Below, in pieces: positions 22,001 through 35,000 of a stretch of 64,000 nt of DNA. The translations under genes and the position numbers were made by a program. Below the pieces are notes generated by a model, which was given only the letters and a program-made list of their open reading frames with translations, searched no databases and was not told where the DNA came from. This DNA comes from Dimorphilus gyrociliatus (lineage: Eukaryota; Annelida; Polychaeta; Dinophilidae): NCBI GenBank assembly GCA_904063045.1, contig CAJFCJ010000023.1:496001-560000 (forward strand). The letters are read 5' to 3'. The first letter of the stretch is position 1. Every line of letters begins with the position of its first letter.

Positions 22001-24440
22001 ATACTCTACAAGAGATACAGACACTTTTTTAAAGACTATATAATAACATATTGCCAACTCTTATCGAAACGAATCACGGAATTTTCTTATTAATTTTAAG
22101 TAGGTTAATTACTGTTGAGAGAAAAGAAAGAAGACTATAAGATTGGTGGATTGTGTTGTGGAATCTTCTAGTTATTATGCTTATTGTTCAAGATATGTTC
22201 AGTATAAGATAAGAAAGAAATGACATAGAAAAATGAATCCCTTTCTTTTTCTTATTGAAAATAATCAGAAAGTAAAAAACTAAAATATTTACTGTGTATA
22301 TAAAACATTACTCATTTCTAAAAGCAGTTAGACTATACTTTGTCAGACTGATGAAATTTCTTATGATTGATGTCTTTTTGCCTTCATTTAAATGACTGCA
22401 TAGAGGAAAAAGAGCTCCATAATGATCTTAGTCCCTAGAGCATTTTGCTCTAGTTTAAAGCAACTACTTATATTTTATATGAGAATGCATAATAATATCG
22501 TATTCCTTTATGCTATAGATTAGACGTTAATCAAAGCCTATTTTACTGGTTTTTTTTCTAAGGTTAAAATGAAAAAGTAGGAAAAATAAAATAGTCTTTT
22601 TTGTTCTGAGCTCAAAATCTATTTACTAAAATTAAGTGCGAAAAAATGTTAAGAAAATATTCAGGTTAGTCGTCTAGTCTGTTTTTTAACCAAAGAATTA
22701 GTAGGCCAATTTAAGAAAGAGAATATCCCCCGCCACCGTCTTCTTTCATTAAAATAATTAGAATATAATAGGCTAATTGAAAAAATAAGAAAATTTGTTC
22801 AATAATAGGCTTTAGGGAAATGCTTTAAGGAGATTTGTTTCTGGGGCATGAACAGCCTCTTTCTACGTTTATTAATTCGAACTATTATATCTTTAAAATC
22901 CTTTCGTGAGGAAAACGGTTACGAAATAGAAATAAACCCCTTTAGCTTATAAGAGGTAACACAATTGCGCAATGTATTTCCCTTGAGTGGTAGATGGATT
23001 TAAAGGGCAGCATAGCCGTTGACTTTAATGATTTTTTCTTAAGGTAAAAAAGAAAATGATCAATTTTTGCATTATTGACCAAAGTTCTTTTTTTTCATTT
23101 CCAAGATCTTTGATATCTCCCAAGTTAGCTATTGATAGAATGAAAAATTAAATTATATCCGAATTTTTTTGATATATAAAATATATAAAGAGTAAAGGAC
23201 CACGTGTATGAAAATTGTATAGAAAAAAAAATTTCATATAGTACAGCAAAAATGGAAATGGAGAGCGAGAGAGAAACATATTGTAGGCGTTTAAGAGACG
23301 TCACTTCCTCTGGGAGATTCTTTCGCTAATTGTCACGTGATGAAACGAAAAGCTAAATGCCAAAAATTTGTAGGTTTTGAAGCGTTTTATGACTTCGATT
23401 ATTGTTAAAGCACGCTAACCGTCAATTTTACGCCAATGCTAAGTACAACTGTTGTTAAAAGAGTTTCGATTGATAAGTTGTTTTTTTTCTATGGGGGAAA
23501 AAAGCTCTTTTAAACAGAATTAAACTGTGTGTAAATTTTGATGGATAACATATTTAATTCTTATTAATCACCTTCTCAATTGGGTCTCTCTTACAGGTGT
23601 TTATCGGAGGTCTTCCACCAGATATTGACGAGGAGGAAATTACATCTTCTTTCCGTCGTTTTGGACCATTAGTCGTTGACTGGCCTCACAAAGCCGAAAG
23701 TAAATCATACTTTCCACCAAAGGGCTATTGTTTTCTACTCTTTCAAGAGGAAGCCAGCGTTCAACAGCTAATTGACGCTTGCATAGTCGACCAACAAAAG
23801 TTTTATTGGTGTGTTTCGAGCCCAACGATGAAAGACAAACCAGTTCAAATTCGACCTTGGACTTTATCCGATTCAGATTTTGTAATGGACGGAACACAAC
23901 CTCTCGACCCGAGAAAGACAATTTTTGTTGGTGAGTGTAACGTGACCAGGATATTAAGTATAAGCAGGCATTATCTAATAAGGTGAATACAATGATGCAG
24001 GTGGAGTACCTCGACCGTTAAGAGCTGTTGAATTGGCAATGATTATGGATCGATTGTACGGTGGTGTATGCTACGCTGGTATTGATACAGATCCTGAATT
24101 AAAATACCCTAAGGGAGCAGGAAGAGTAGCCTTTTCAAACCAACAATCTTACATAGCTGCAATCAGTGCACGATTCGTCCAATTACAACATGCTGATATC
24201 GATAAACGAGTTGAAGTAAAACCATATGTATTGGATGATCAGTTGTGCGACGAATGTCAAGGTATGAGATGCGCTGGAAAGTTTGCTCCATTTTTCTGCG
24301 CCAATGTAACGTGCCTACAATATTACTGCGAAGTTTGCTGGACGCAGATCCACTCTCGTCCTGGCAGGGAGTTTCATAAGCCGCTCGTTAAGGAGGGTGC
24401 TGACCGCCCTCGCACCGTGCCGTATCCGAGGTGGTGCTAA
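8378..24440 (+). CDS. CPEB: CPEB2/3/4-type (Orb2-like) cytoplasmic polyadenylation element-binding protein
   Basis: Six coding exons: 8378-8794, 8874-8964, 15579-15629, 21526-21641, 23597-23930, 24001-24440. They total 1449 nt and 482 residues, all joins phase-consistent. RRM1 starts at residue 226 (VFIGGLPPDIDEEEI; RNP1 KGYCFLLF). RRM2 follows at about 333 (TIFVGGVPRPLRAVE). The C-terminal zinc-binding ZZ-type region spans about 419-462 (CDECQG, CANVTC, CEVCW, H residues). The match to the CPEB2-4 branch is very close, and not to CPEB1. The family binds U-rich elements in mRNA 3'UTRs and controls translation and poly(A) length in the cytoplasm. The N-terminal 225 residues are poorly conserved, with a proline-rich patch (RYPPPPATHTF) and no glutamine-rich tract. 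The start is the first in-frame ATG of the exon; upstream alternative first exons cannot be excluded. Confidence 0.96.
12422..12484 (+). other. Candidate unannotated or alternative 63-nt CPEB exon
   Basis: Preceded by a strong acceptor (ATTTTTTTCAG) and followed by GTAAAT. The frame that matches exon 2's phase is open: after G from exon 2 it reads GDCNDAVYQSFARLIKK and on. It is 63 nt long and phase 1 on both sides. Joined to exon 3 it stays open; joined directly to exon 4 it would create TGA, and read-through reaches TAG at 12496. I do not know this peptide from the family, so it may be chance. Confidence 0.2.
13841..13852. repeat. Poly-C run (12 C)
   Basis: Uninterrupted run of twelve C in a pyrimidine-rich patch within CPEB intron 2; striking in a sequence this AT-rich. 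Confidence 0.95.
15579..15629 (+). other. CPEB exon 3, probable 51-nt cassette exon
   Basis: A 51-nt exon with phase 1 on both sides, encoding 17 residues beginning GQQVGNGWLQHD. Flanks are TTTACAG and GTAAGG. Skipping it joins exon 2 (ending AAA-G) to exon 4 (GA-AAA) without frame change. Its size and position, just upstream of the conserved GKS/GRS block before RRM1, match a 17-residue alternative exon known in vertebrate CPEB2-4. It sits isolated between introns of 6.6 and 5.9 kb, which favours regulated inclusion. Confidence 0.8.
15630..21525 (+). other. CPEB intron 3 (5.9 kb) with GC-richer islands
   Basis: AT-rich intron with (TA)n tracts near 16140-16162, 16345-16370 and 18025-18052 and a (GA)n tract at 19026-19054. 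Three patches of clearly more complex, less AT-rich sequence stand out: about 17441-17720, 18480-18605 and 19430-19760. A perfect 8-bp-arm palindrome lies at 21124-21142. These are candidate regulatory elements; no coding exon is supported. Confidence 0.65.
19026..19054. repeat. (GA)n microsatellite
   Basis: About fourteen GA units inside CPEB intron 3. Confidence 0.95.
21642..23596 (+). other. CPEB intron 4 (about 2 kb)
   Basis: Between the exon ending KFSRK and the RRM1 exon. Donor GTTTGT; acceptor CTTACAG. AT-rich with a TA-rich patch near 21935-21960; no further coding sequence was recognised. Confidence 0.85.
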
Positions 24441-26000
24441 AAAGTTTGATGATTTCCTTTTCTAAAATGCTTTTTTCTTCTCTGACGAGCTTCGGCGCCT
24501 CGGATAGGTTTTTTTTTCCTTCTCTCTCTTTACACGTTTTTCCCTATAATTCGTTGTGAGATTCTAGCTGTTTTTTAGGTCGGAGTGATTTCTGCTAATT
24601 AGATGCCGTATTAAATAATCGAAGCTGTTTATTTAAATACTACTTCCGTGGTAAAGCCTTATGCTAACGGAATTTTTAAAGAGCCTTCAGAAAACAGTAA
24701 TCGAGTAAAGTTGTGTATAATTTTTTGTTACCGTACAATGAATAAGGTATATATATATATATATATATGAATATATACTAATATATGTCTATATATATTC
24801 TTTATTCCTAATTTTTTCCCTTTTTACTACGATTTTTCCAGTCATTTCATGCAAAACTTATTTAGAATAATAGAGAGTTTATATCTTTAATGGAATATTT
24901 ATGGTAGAAATCACACTGACCAATCAATTAAGATTTATAAATGTTTAATGTTTAGATTGTTTACACTTTTTTCTACTAGTTTGTCTAGTTTGGCATACGA
25001 CGGCGCGCAATCAATTCGCTTTATTATAAAAAGGCATCCATTCCTGCTATATGTATCGATTTATATATATGACGATGAGAGAGAAGGCGCTTTAATCCTA
25101 TATATTGCTTATTTTTTGGGACGTTTTATGTTTTTCTATATTTTTATCAGAAGTTTTATAGAGAAATGCTTTTTTCTTAGACAAATCCGTCACTATCTTG
25201 TTTTTCTTTTGCATATTTCTTTGTTTTTTGCTCAATACTTGTTTGTTTTTTGTCATACATATACGCATCGTATGTACCAGTAGAGAAATAATCGGAAACA
25301 GAAACTAACAACAAAACAGACAGACAGACAGACATAGGGCAAGCAAGCAAGCAGCAGGCAGGTATATATGCAGTATAAATAACCAGCTCGAAAAAAATCT
25401 TCCTTAAACCTTTTTTATTAATTATATATTTTCATAAAAATGAAAAACAATTAATTATTTTATAGAATATTATATTTTGACGTGTCTCTATATATATATA
25501 TATATCTATATATATATATATATATATACATATATATAGACATACATTTATACATTTTGAATTGTACTATACTAATCTTAGGTCTTTTTTTTTCATATTG
25601 TTTTCCTATTTCTTTCCCTTTTTATGTTTTATTTTTAATCTATAAACACTTTTAACAAAACAAACAAAATAACAAAACTATTAAAAAAAAGCATAATATA
25701 AAAAATATAGATATTTATATAGCTGTGTATTAAAGTTTTATAAGAGAATTTTTAAAAACTAAAAGATTTGATCATTGAAAAAGAAAGAAAGAAAAGAATA
25801 ATTTTAATAATGAAAGGCAAACTGCAATTGTTTTAATTTTCTTTTGTCTTCTTTTGCTGTTTTTATTCTTTCTTTTATTATTATTTTTTTTTAAAAAATT
25901 GAATTTATAGAACTTTTACAAAATATTATTAATGTTAAAGAGAGAGACATATCTTTAAAGCGAGCCATATTAATTTTTACTCATTCATTTTCTTTTCTTC
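24441..26000 (+). other. Probable long U-rich CPEB 3'UTR with CPE-like elements
   Basis: No AATAAA occurs in the first few hundred bases after the CPEB stop, so the 3'UTR is probably long. The stretch is strongly U-rich on the plus strand, with many TTTTAT or TTTTTAT elements (for example around 25120-25160, 25400 and 25620-25640). These match the core element that CPEB proteins or their relatives recognise. TA microsatellites lie at about 24748-24770 and 25488-25545, and a (GACA)n tract at 25317-25334. The true end of the UTR cannot be seen. Confidence 0.4.
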
Positions 26001-27400
26001 TTATTTATGTATCATTTCATTTTGTTTTCTTGCTTGCGACTCTTTTCTCGCCGAGATAAAGAAATAATTAAGAGACGATAAAGCAAAATGAAATATACAC
26101 TAAAAGAAAGAATAGAGTATTAAATAAAAAACGAACTAGTAAAGAGCTATTGTTAATCTTAATTAAGCGAAAACTTTCAAGATAAAAAAGAATAAATATA
26201 GAAATGAATTGAATAAAATAATAAATAAGAGTAGACAACGTATTTACTGTTATACTGTCTTGTAAGCAGTATTGCGTGTAAATGGTAATAAATTGTATCT
26301 GTTGTATACAAGCACTCTTAAAGAAAAGCGAGCCATGTCTGAAATTTGTAGGAAAATATTCTTTTCTAAACATCCTGCATGGAGAATGTGTGTATATTTT
26401 TTCAATTTTTTTAATAATTCTATATTCGTCAATGTTTTTATACTGTAGTGTTTTTTATGTTTCTAAACGCGAATTCTGATCTATATGTTTTTTTTATTAT
26501 AGAAAATTTAGACATATGCAGAACGTATAGGTCGATCTAAGTCAAATATTCGGCAGATTTTTACTGATCAGAATTAAAGATTTTTGCATAATGAAATTAA
26601 ATGCATATTTTACTGAGCGCGCCATTTTATGTCTGTGTATATATATATATGTATATGTATATACGTATATTAATACTTATATATGTTACATGTACATCTA
26701 GTACTAGTGTTTTTGGCATAATTCAGTATTTCTGTGCTATATACAAACAAAAATTGTATACTAGTCTCTAAAACCGTGAATAGTGAGTAAATTTTTTAGA
26801 AAACACAAAAAATTTCTAAAGTTGTTTGTATGCCATAAAACTGCAGCGTGCGCGCTTTTTTTGTTGTCCATATTTATATATTTATTTTCTATTACGGTGT
26901 TGGTATACGTCTTTTTGTAGACAGTGAAAAAAAATCGTCATTTTTCTACAGCAATTTGTTTTAATTTTTTCTATTTTTTAAAGAATACATTTTTTGTCGA
27001 CTTTTCTTATGGAAATATAAAAAAAGAGCGAGAGCGAGAGCACCGACAGAGCGGGAGAGAGATTTTCTTCCTCCCTACTTAATACCTAAATCTTTTATTC
27101 ATCAATACTAATAGAGATTAAGGAAAAGTTGAGTAGTCATTTTCGGATAATGATAAAGCTTTTAGCTATCATTACTCCGGTATATTGTACGCTATATTAC
27201 ATTCTTATACCAATAATATATGACCATTTGATTAGACGGTTAAGAAAAAAAAATAAAATGGAAAGACGCCTTTTCAAGCGAAGAGTTAGACCAGTTTTAA
27301 TAAATTACTCTATTTTCGTATCCCGACGTCTTTCAACGACAATTAAAATAGATTAAACAGCTTTCCTCTTTTTCTTACATAGAAAATTAGTATTTGTAGC

Positions 27401-27460
27401 GCGATTCGATCAATTCCGTTCTGGGGTTTAAAGAAAAAAATGGTCGACGTGACTGACTGG
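27401..27460. repeat. Copy A of a diverged 60-bp repeat
   Basis: Aligns almost without gaps to 28469-28528. Shared blocks are CGATC-ATTCCGTT, an A-run, and CGACGTGAC/CAACGTGAC. By eye the two are about 70% identical and both are less AT-rich than their surroundings. Confidence 0.5.
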
Positions 27461-27911
27461 CTGAGATCATTGCAATTATTGCTATTTTTAGTAGCTTCCT
27501 TACTACAAAGCATTGACTTTATATATGTATATATGTATATATATATATACATTTATATGCATATATATATATATATATAAATATACAGTATATATATTTT
27601 CTAACATAGCAAGATGCCAGCACCTTGTTTGCATTCAATAAATCTAAATATAAATAAATTACTATTTGATTAATATGTCTCTTATCAGTTGGATAAAATA
27701 AATTTCTATAACCATTATTGGCGAAATAGAAATTGTATAAGATAAAGAATATTGTATTGCCATAGCTTCTATCTCTTTTTTTTGGGGCAATCGTCTCAAG
27801 TGAATGAATTGAAATAGAGTAAAAGGAAAGGAGGATGATGGGAAGTCGAGAGGGAAAAATAGAAAAGAAGCATATATATATGTATATATATACACTATAT
27901 ACAGTATAAAT

Positions 27912-27942
<31 letters not shown>

Positions 27943-28248
27943 TTTGAAGCAAGGTATTGTCTTTTGAAAATAAAGTGTCAAAACAAAACAGCTTTGGCCT
28001 TAATTGCTCGGATAAACCAGAAACTAGATCCTCTCCATTAACGCCTCAATTTCTCCTCTTTTCTTCTTTTTTCTTTCTCTTTTAAACAGTTTATCTAATT
28101 TATAATACAGTGTTTATAGAGAAATTGTTATTTATTACTACTTTTCTTTCTATTTGCTTTTAGATGATTTGCTTTTCTTGCTAAAGAGAAGAAATCTTTA
28201 TCGTTTCTTTTAATCAAAAAGAAAAAACAAATTGCTCTTCCTTATATT

Positions 28249-28271
28249 CTTCTTCTTCTTCTTCTTCTTCC
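28249..28271. repeat. (TTC)n microsatellite
   Basis: Tandem TTC/CTT units, about seven to eight copies. Confidence 0.9.
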
Positions 28272-28468
28272 TTTAGGTGTTGTTCGTTAATTTCTCTCAA
28301 TCCCGATTTATGTTTATCAATAACAGTCTCCCGATAATAAGATTAAAGAGAAATTAGATATGATTTATTAGATAATAAATCTTGAAGGTTGTGTTGATGC
28401 TAAGCATGAGAAAAATTATCCCCAAACATTCATACGTCAAATACCACAAAAAATTACTATTTACACCA

Positions 28469-28528
28469 GAGCTCCGATCGATTCCGTTTGGAGCCTTAGG
28501 AAAAAATAGGCAACGTGACGTGGTCGGA
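28469..28528. repeat. Copy B of a diverged 60-bp repeat
   Basis: Partner of 27401-27460 in the same orientation, about 1.07 kb downstream. It forms the left part of the GC-richer island at 28450-28790. Confidence 0.5.
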
Positions 28529-31005
28529 TTATCGCGATTAATCGATTAGCACCTGGTCGCCCCCTAGCGTAAAATCGTAAAAGAAACGGTAGAAATTCTT
28601 TGAAAAAAAATCACTCTATTTCTCCCTGTACAATCCAGATTAGACACTCAGGCATCCTTTTAGACGCCACTAGAATGGACGATTGGGCCTCCTAGCCCGT
28701 CTTGTCTATATCGTCATTTGCGGAATAACGAGATTTTATCTCATTGCCTAGCGGATTTGTTTGTCGACAATACGCGAGGCGAATAATAAGCAACTAATAT
28801 ATATGTAGAAGGGAATTAAAGGCGTTATGTCCTTCTAAATATCACCAATATCTAGAGAATTTTTATTTCCTTTAAAGAAGAATTGAGAATGGGCTAAAAT
28901 ACGCACTTTTTGTTAGCTATAGACAAGTTTTATTGGTATTTCTTGTATTATTTGTACAAGGACATTGAAGAAGCGTCTAAGATATATACAGTATATATAA
29001 GAGCAATCTTCTGTTGAAATAACCGTCTTTCTCTGACAGTCACTGCCTTTTTTATTCTCTACTTTTTCTTGTTCCTTTTTTCTCAGTCATTCACTCCTTC
29101 CCCTCCCTCTCTATCCACCCACCCATCCACCTACACGTCTTCTTTCTACCTCTCTACAAGTCGCTATCCTATTATCTGCACTTTACTTTTATATACTAGA
29201 AATTATACAGTACAGTTTTCTAATTTAAGAAAAAGGCAATCAACATTTTCACCTAAGAGAGGACGAAACGAGGAACAAATGTCTTGAAAGTAATTTTATT
29301 GTACGAGAAACTCGATGTATAGAAATAAGACCGAAAGAAATGTCTAAAGCATCCATAAAAGGGTGCAATAACTGCAGATAATGTGTCTAATAAAGTTGAT
29401 CTGTGTAGAATATCGATTCATTTACAGTAAAATTAAACTTTATCAGCCTATTTCCGAAAACATGACAAATATGGTATTTTCGTATAATCTACCCGTATTC
29501 GCTTATCCCTTTCCCAACTATTTATAATACTTTTCCTGGTGTTTCTTCTTCCTCTTCCCCATCTTCTTCTCCTTCTTAAATCCCGTTACTTGTAAACTTG
29601 TAATGTTGCTAGTTCATTTATACGGTATACCGTATAAAATTTAACTTTAAGTTTAAGCGTTGAGTTTTCCTATCTACTTAAGTAAAATAGAAAAGAAAAC
29701 GAATAGACGCACCTTTTGAGAGAATAATTTCACCATATTCGGCACGTATATGTAATTAATTAATTCTAAATGTCAATAATGAGAATGATAGGCCCAGCGT
29801 TTATATCTTGCATATGAATAAAGTTTAGGAAAGAGAGAAAAAACCACAACTAATAGATCTATAAAGAGAAAAGAGGCAGGCTATTCTCTTCATTATCGAA
29901 AATTAGTTTTTCAGGCATAAATCCTCGAAAGATTAGGTAGAGGAACGACTTGAAGAGTTTAGTTCATTACAAAGGTTATCCGAACCATAACCCCATTGCT
30001 TAGCCGGTAAGGATTTGTCATAATTTATCAACTATAATGTATATAATATTAAGCGTGCTATTGTATATATAGGCAAACAATTTATTTCTTTTTTATTCCA
30101 TAAACTGCGAGCTGTGTTGAGCCAATGAAAGAATGTTTCTAGTCAGCATTTTAGGATTTCAGAAATAGGCGTACAAAGCGTCTATTTATATAAAATATAT
30201 GAGTAGAGGCACGTATCTTTCTGATTAAGAAGGAAACTGGCTTGCTCGACTTTTTTGCGACCTTCCTGATGGCTAGATAATTCAAGAAGGTCGGGTGTAA
30301 ACAGGGGATTATGCAGTGATAATTGGTATATGCAGACTCAATACGGAAGGTAATCACGAAGCTTTAATTAATAATTTTTAAGTCTATGGCTTATAAAAGT
30401 TTAAAAAATTAATTTAACAAAGTCCATAGGCCGTCAGTATAATAGGCGAAAGTAAGAGTACGAAGACCGTCACAAAACACTGCTGTGAATAAATACAAGA
30501 GTCAAAAAAAAAAGAAGTAAAACAGTCACTTGCTAAATCTATTTCTCTTTCATTTATAAATAAGATGACTTCAGAATTAATACAAAAAACTATTACTTTT
30601 CAGTAATTTTAGATCTACTATATCATGGAAAGAAAAATTATTTGCCTTCTTCATTATAGATGATTGCTGCAACTGCAAAATGAATATGATCACGCAAAGT
30701 ACCATCTTATAAATATTCATAGCACTCACATCATATTTGAAATATCTGTTGAATTTATTTTTAAAAGTAGAGAAAGAAAGAGAATAAAGAGAAAACTGTG
30801 AAATAAAGGAAAAAAAAACAAAAGTGGAAAAGTCCTCCAGCCTGTGAATTTTCATTCCCAAAGGCGATAAATAGATTTGCTAAACGTATTCCAAATGCAA
30901 TAGAATACTTGTAACCTTTCTTTTTCAGTTAAACTAATTAAAGCATATACCAGATACACTGTAAATAAAGTACAGTACACTGTATATAATCCAAATCAGT
31001 AATAT

Positions 31006-31008
<3 letters not shown>

Positions 31009-31074
<66 letters not shown>

Positions 31075-31075
31075 A
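31009..31075. repeat. Compound (TCTCTG)n-(TC)n-(TA)n microsatellite
   Basis: Adjoining runs of TCTCTG, TC and TA units forming a compound simple repeat. Confidence 0.9.
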
Positions 31076-32037
31076 ATCCTGTTGTTTATCTAATGTAATG
31101 ATATAAAATAGTACATTGTTCAGATATTAATAGACGTATATCTACCTCTATTACTTTATATTATGTAATATAGATACATTTATAAATTTATATACCTCTA
31201 TTTACCGTCTATTTCTACCTTCTTGTACATCTATATATACAGTATATATATATTAATATATACATATACTGCATATTCTATATACTCTATATATAGACTT
31301 TATATGCTTTTTACAAATCATACAAACAGTGTTGACAATAAAATGGAACTAAAGACTTTTTAATTGTTCAAAGAGTTGTTCACATTCATGGAACACCTTT
31401 AAAAATATCATATAAACCAATCAGCTTTCAGGTAGGTTTAACCTTCTTTGAAAAGGAAACCTTGACTTAATATACTGTATATATACATATATATTTACTT
31501 ATATAATATATATATTAGTATGTATATTTAGATGAATAGAGAAGGGTGCTTCCTCAATTAAGAAACATTTCTTCTCTATAATCTCATAACAACGAAATAT
31601 TTGGCTTTAGTTTATGTCCCCAGCTTGTGGTATTTTTACGAGAACATTATATACCTGGTTATGTCTACTCTCAATTTCTCTTATTAATAAATTAGCTATC
31701 AATATATGAATTGCTTTGTAATACGATAGAATTTAAGCATTTGAAAAAGATGTAATTTACTCGATACTAAGCATTTGTTTATTCTGGAATTATTAATGTT
31801 TACATTAGAACCGAAATTCTAGCAGGACTTTACACAAAATGATGAGTAAATAGAGATAAAAACTAGAAATATAGACGAAATTGTGTAGTATAACAGTACA
31901 TAAAAAAACATGGTAAAAAAAGGAAAAAGAAAGGAATTCTATGCTTTTTAAAAGTCATATTTCAATGTAAAAAAAAAGGAAACACAGAGACAGAGAGTAA
32001 GCGGGAGAGTGTGTGAGTAAGTAAGGAAACGATGATG

Positions 32038-32070
<33 letters not shown>

Positions 32071-35000
32071 GGAGGAGTGAAGAGAGTTAATATATACTTT
32101 ATTATATACAGTATATTCTGTACTGTATACTATGTATATAACAAATATTTATTATATATTAATATATACTGCAAATCATGTCGATAATCGATTACTATTA
32201 TCATAATGATTAATATTATCATCAAGTTATTATACGAAATGCTGTACCCTACATTAAACAGTACTAATTTATATCTTTGTACGATTTTAATAGATTTATA
32301 AATGATAAATATGTATATTGAAGATAATATTATGAAAATCAATTAAAGTTCTGTTCGAACGATGGAAAAAAGAGAAACCAAAGCAATAAAAAACAACTTT
32401 TACTTGTAATAAGACTTTATCGGAAAATAGTAACGATTTTATATAAATTACGTCATAGCTGAAATTCTCAACGTATTTAAAGTGGATAATTGAGTGGTGA
32501 TGCGTAGGCGAAAAAGTAATTGTATAATTTTTATGCCAGCTATATACTGTTACAGGTCTCAGCTTATGAGATAGGTAAAGTAATAAGAAGATGATGTCTC
32601 CCTTTAGTATTATAAGTATTATACTGTATAACACGTGTATGGTCTTTAATTTCCGCTGAAAAAACAAATTATGTTGTATTAGAGAGGGGCTAAGGAGAAT
32701 TTACTCTTTATATATCATCAAGATGATCATAGGAATTATGCAAGTACGTTATCTTGTCTGGTGATTGATTCCTAGGCCGAAGGCTATACCATTCTAATAT
32801 TCCGTTACATTTTCCTCTTTCCTTTAGCTCGGATAATTTCGTCAATGTAAATAAATAAATAAACAAATAAAGGGAAAAAACATTGTAGATAAATTAATAA
32901 ACGTCGAGTATCGCTTATTATTCCAAGTCTACACAATTAATCGAATAAAAAGGAATTAACCTCTTTAGTATACTGGACAACTGTATTGCCCTAGAAGAAA
33001 TTGTTTAATTGTCTTTTATACAGGCTATAGCACCTACGTGAAATCCATAAACAAAATATGTTGAAGACCTAACTAAACTCGCAGAGAGTCTCTTTTTCTC
33101 TTCTGTTTTTCTCTATCGAGAGCCGTTAAGAGATAAGCTCAAGTAACAATTATACTACAATTTATATCTATTGCGCCTTTTATTTTCTTCCTAGACAACT
33201 TTGTCTGTCTTATGGAGGAATAATAATTATAATTCTAGTAAATCTAAAATACCAAAAGTGTATAGTATTATACCGTCATGTAAGAAAAAAGTTGACTAAT
33301 CTCTCTTAGAATATCATCAGGATTTGGAGAAGACAAGTAATAGTCTAAGTGTAAGAAGACTTTAATTTGCACTTGGTAAAAGATGAAGAATTATGCGACA
33401 TATTAAGAAAATGAGGATCGAATTAAGAGCCTTTTACCAAGGCTTTGAAAGCAGTACCATTAAAACAAAGCCTTTGGCAAAGATTATCACATATGTTCTA
33501 TCTCACAATTATATCATTTCATTTAATCTTTTATCTGCTAGTTTTACAAATACGATTGTAAATAAATGAGTGTTAATACACTACAGTCATTTACGTATAC
33601 CTTATACAGTATACCCCAAATTTAATGTACATTCTAGTACGCAGAGTCTTTTTTTTATACAATTACTCGGCATTTATACTTATTTCAATGGGCATATACG
33701 TATAGTAGATGCCGGAAAGATTATAGAATATAGAAGCATTAAAGAGGAACTAAAGAGGAGACGCTACCTTTTCTCCTTGTCTAGTATATTAAAATGTAAA
33801 AATGTGATAAGAATTTAATTACAATTTCCTATTTTTTTCTGTAACGAAATATTATTATTATTAATAATAAGAAAACATGTAAGAATATACTCTTAATGCT
33901 CAAATATACGTTGAAAGAAGTCAAAAGCTTTCCCTCTCACTACTAAAAGCAACATCAAAGTCAGAAAAACACGAACTATGCCCCTTAGGTGTACGCAATG
34001 TATGTATATAAATAAATAGGTAATATGTACGGAGTATAAAACCATGTATTAGTCTACTGTATACTCTATATTTATTATAAGTTAGTAATGATTAGCAGTA
34101 GAATATATATACTATACTGTATATTTGAGATATATTCTTATAAGAAGGTATACAATGTTATATATACTTAATAATCATATTTAACTTTCATTAAATAAAG
34201 TATATTTCCTTTATACAGTGTTTATATATACATATACTGCATAAATTTTCAGTTTATTAGCACACCTATACTTTGACAACATAATACAATAAATGCCTAA
34301 TCGCTTCTTTCTCTACGATATTAAGATGCCTTTTCAAAGTTGAATACTTTCTCTTCTGCATCGAAATGATATTGCTAATTAAAACATAAAGAGATATAAT
34401 TTTTCCATTGATTTTATAACCCTAATTTTCCACTTCATTTCGACATCAAAGAAGAAAAGCCCCTTTTTATATTCGAAAGAAGTTACAAAACGTAAATATC
34501 GCCATTGTTGAATAATGCTTCTTAAACTAATTTCATAGAGCATTAAAGGCATTGAATAGTAACAAAAGTAACATTTGATGTAAAATCAATTACCTTATGA
34601 TTTTTAGGCCTAGTGAAAATAATAGGAAAACTAGAGGTAAGTCTCTTCTGGCTTCAGGAAATTGGCCTTAAGCCATTTTCTTAGCCTTCTATTTAATAAT
34701 TAAGGAAAATTAGCTCCAAGGTTGTGTTTTTCCATTGTTCACCATTCATTGTTATTATTTTATTAAAATTTTTAAGTGAATTTGAAGATGGGAAGTGAAT
34801 ATTAATTTAGTCTATAAATTAGATAGAGAGAGAGAGAAAGAGAGAGATAGAGACTGAGACAAAGATAGATATATATAAAGTATATATACTAATATATAAA
34901 GAATATGCAATCCATTAATATAGGGTTTCTTTGTAAGATGATTTTTATGTTATCTAACAGGTGAACAACCAAATTGAATCTTAAATTTTGTTTACGAAAT

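Noticed and set aside
24948-25283. 111-codon open frame after the CPEB stop
   Set aside because: Hydrophobic, F/Y/I-rich translation of U-rich sequence, no ATG-based start context or recognisable domain; best explained as 3'UTR.
27150-27356. Small basic open frame MIKLLAIITPVYC...
   Set aside because: Looks faintly like a secreted peptide but has no splice or polyadenylation support and no recognised motif.
32296-32667. 123-codon minus-strand open frame
   Set aside because: Composition-driven (I, Y, F, H rich), no domain, no splice partners, lies in an AT-rich desert.
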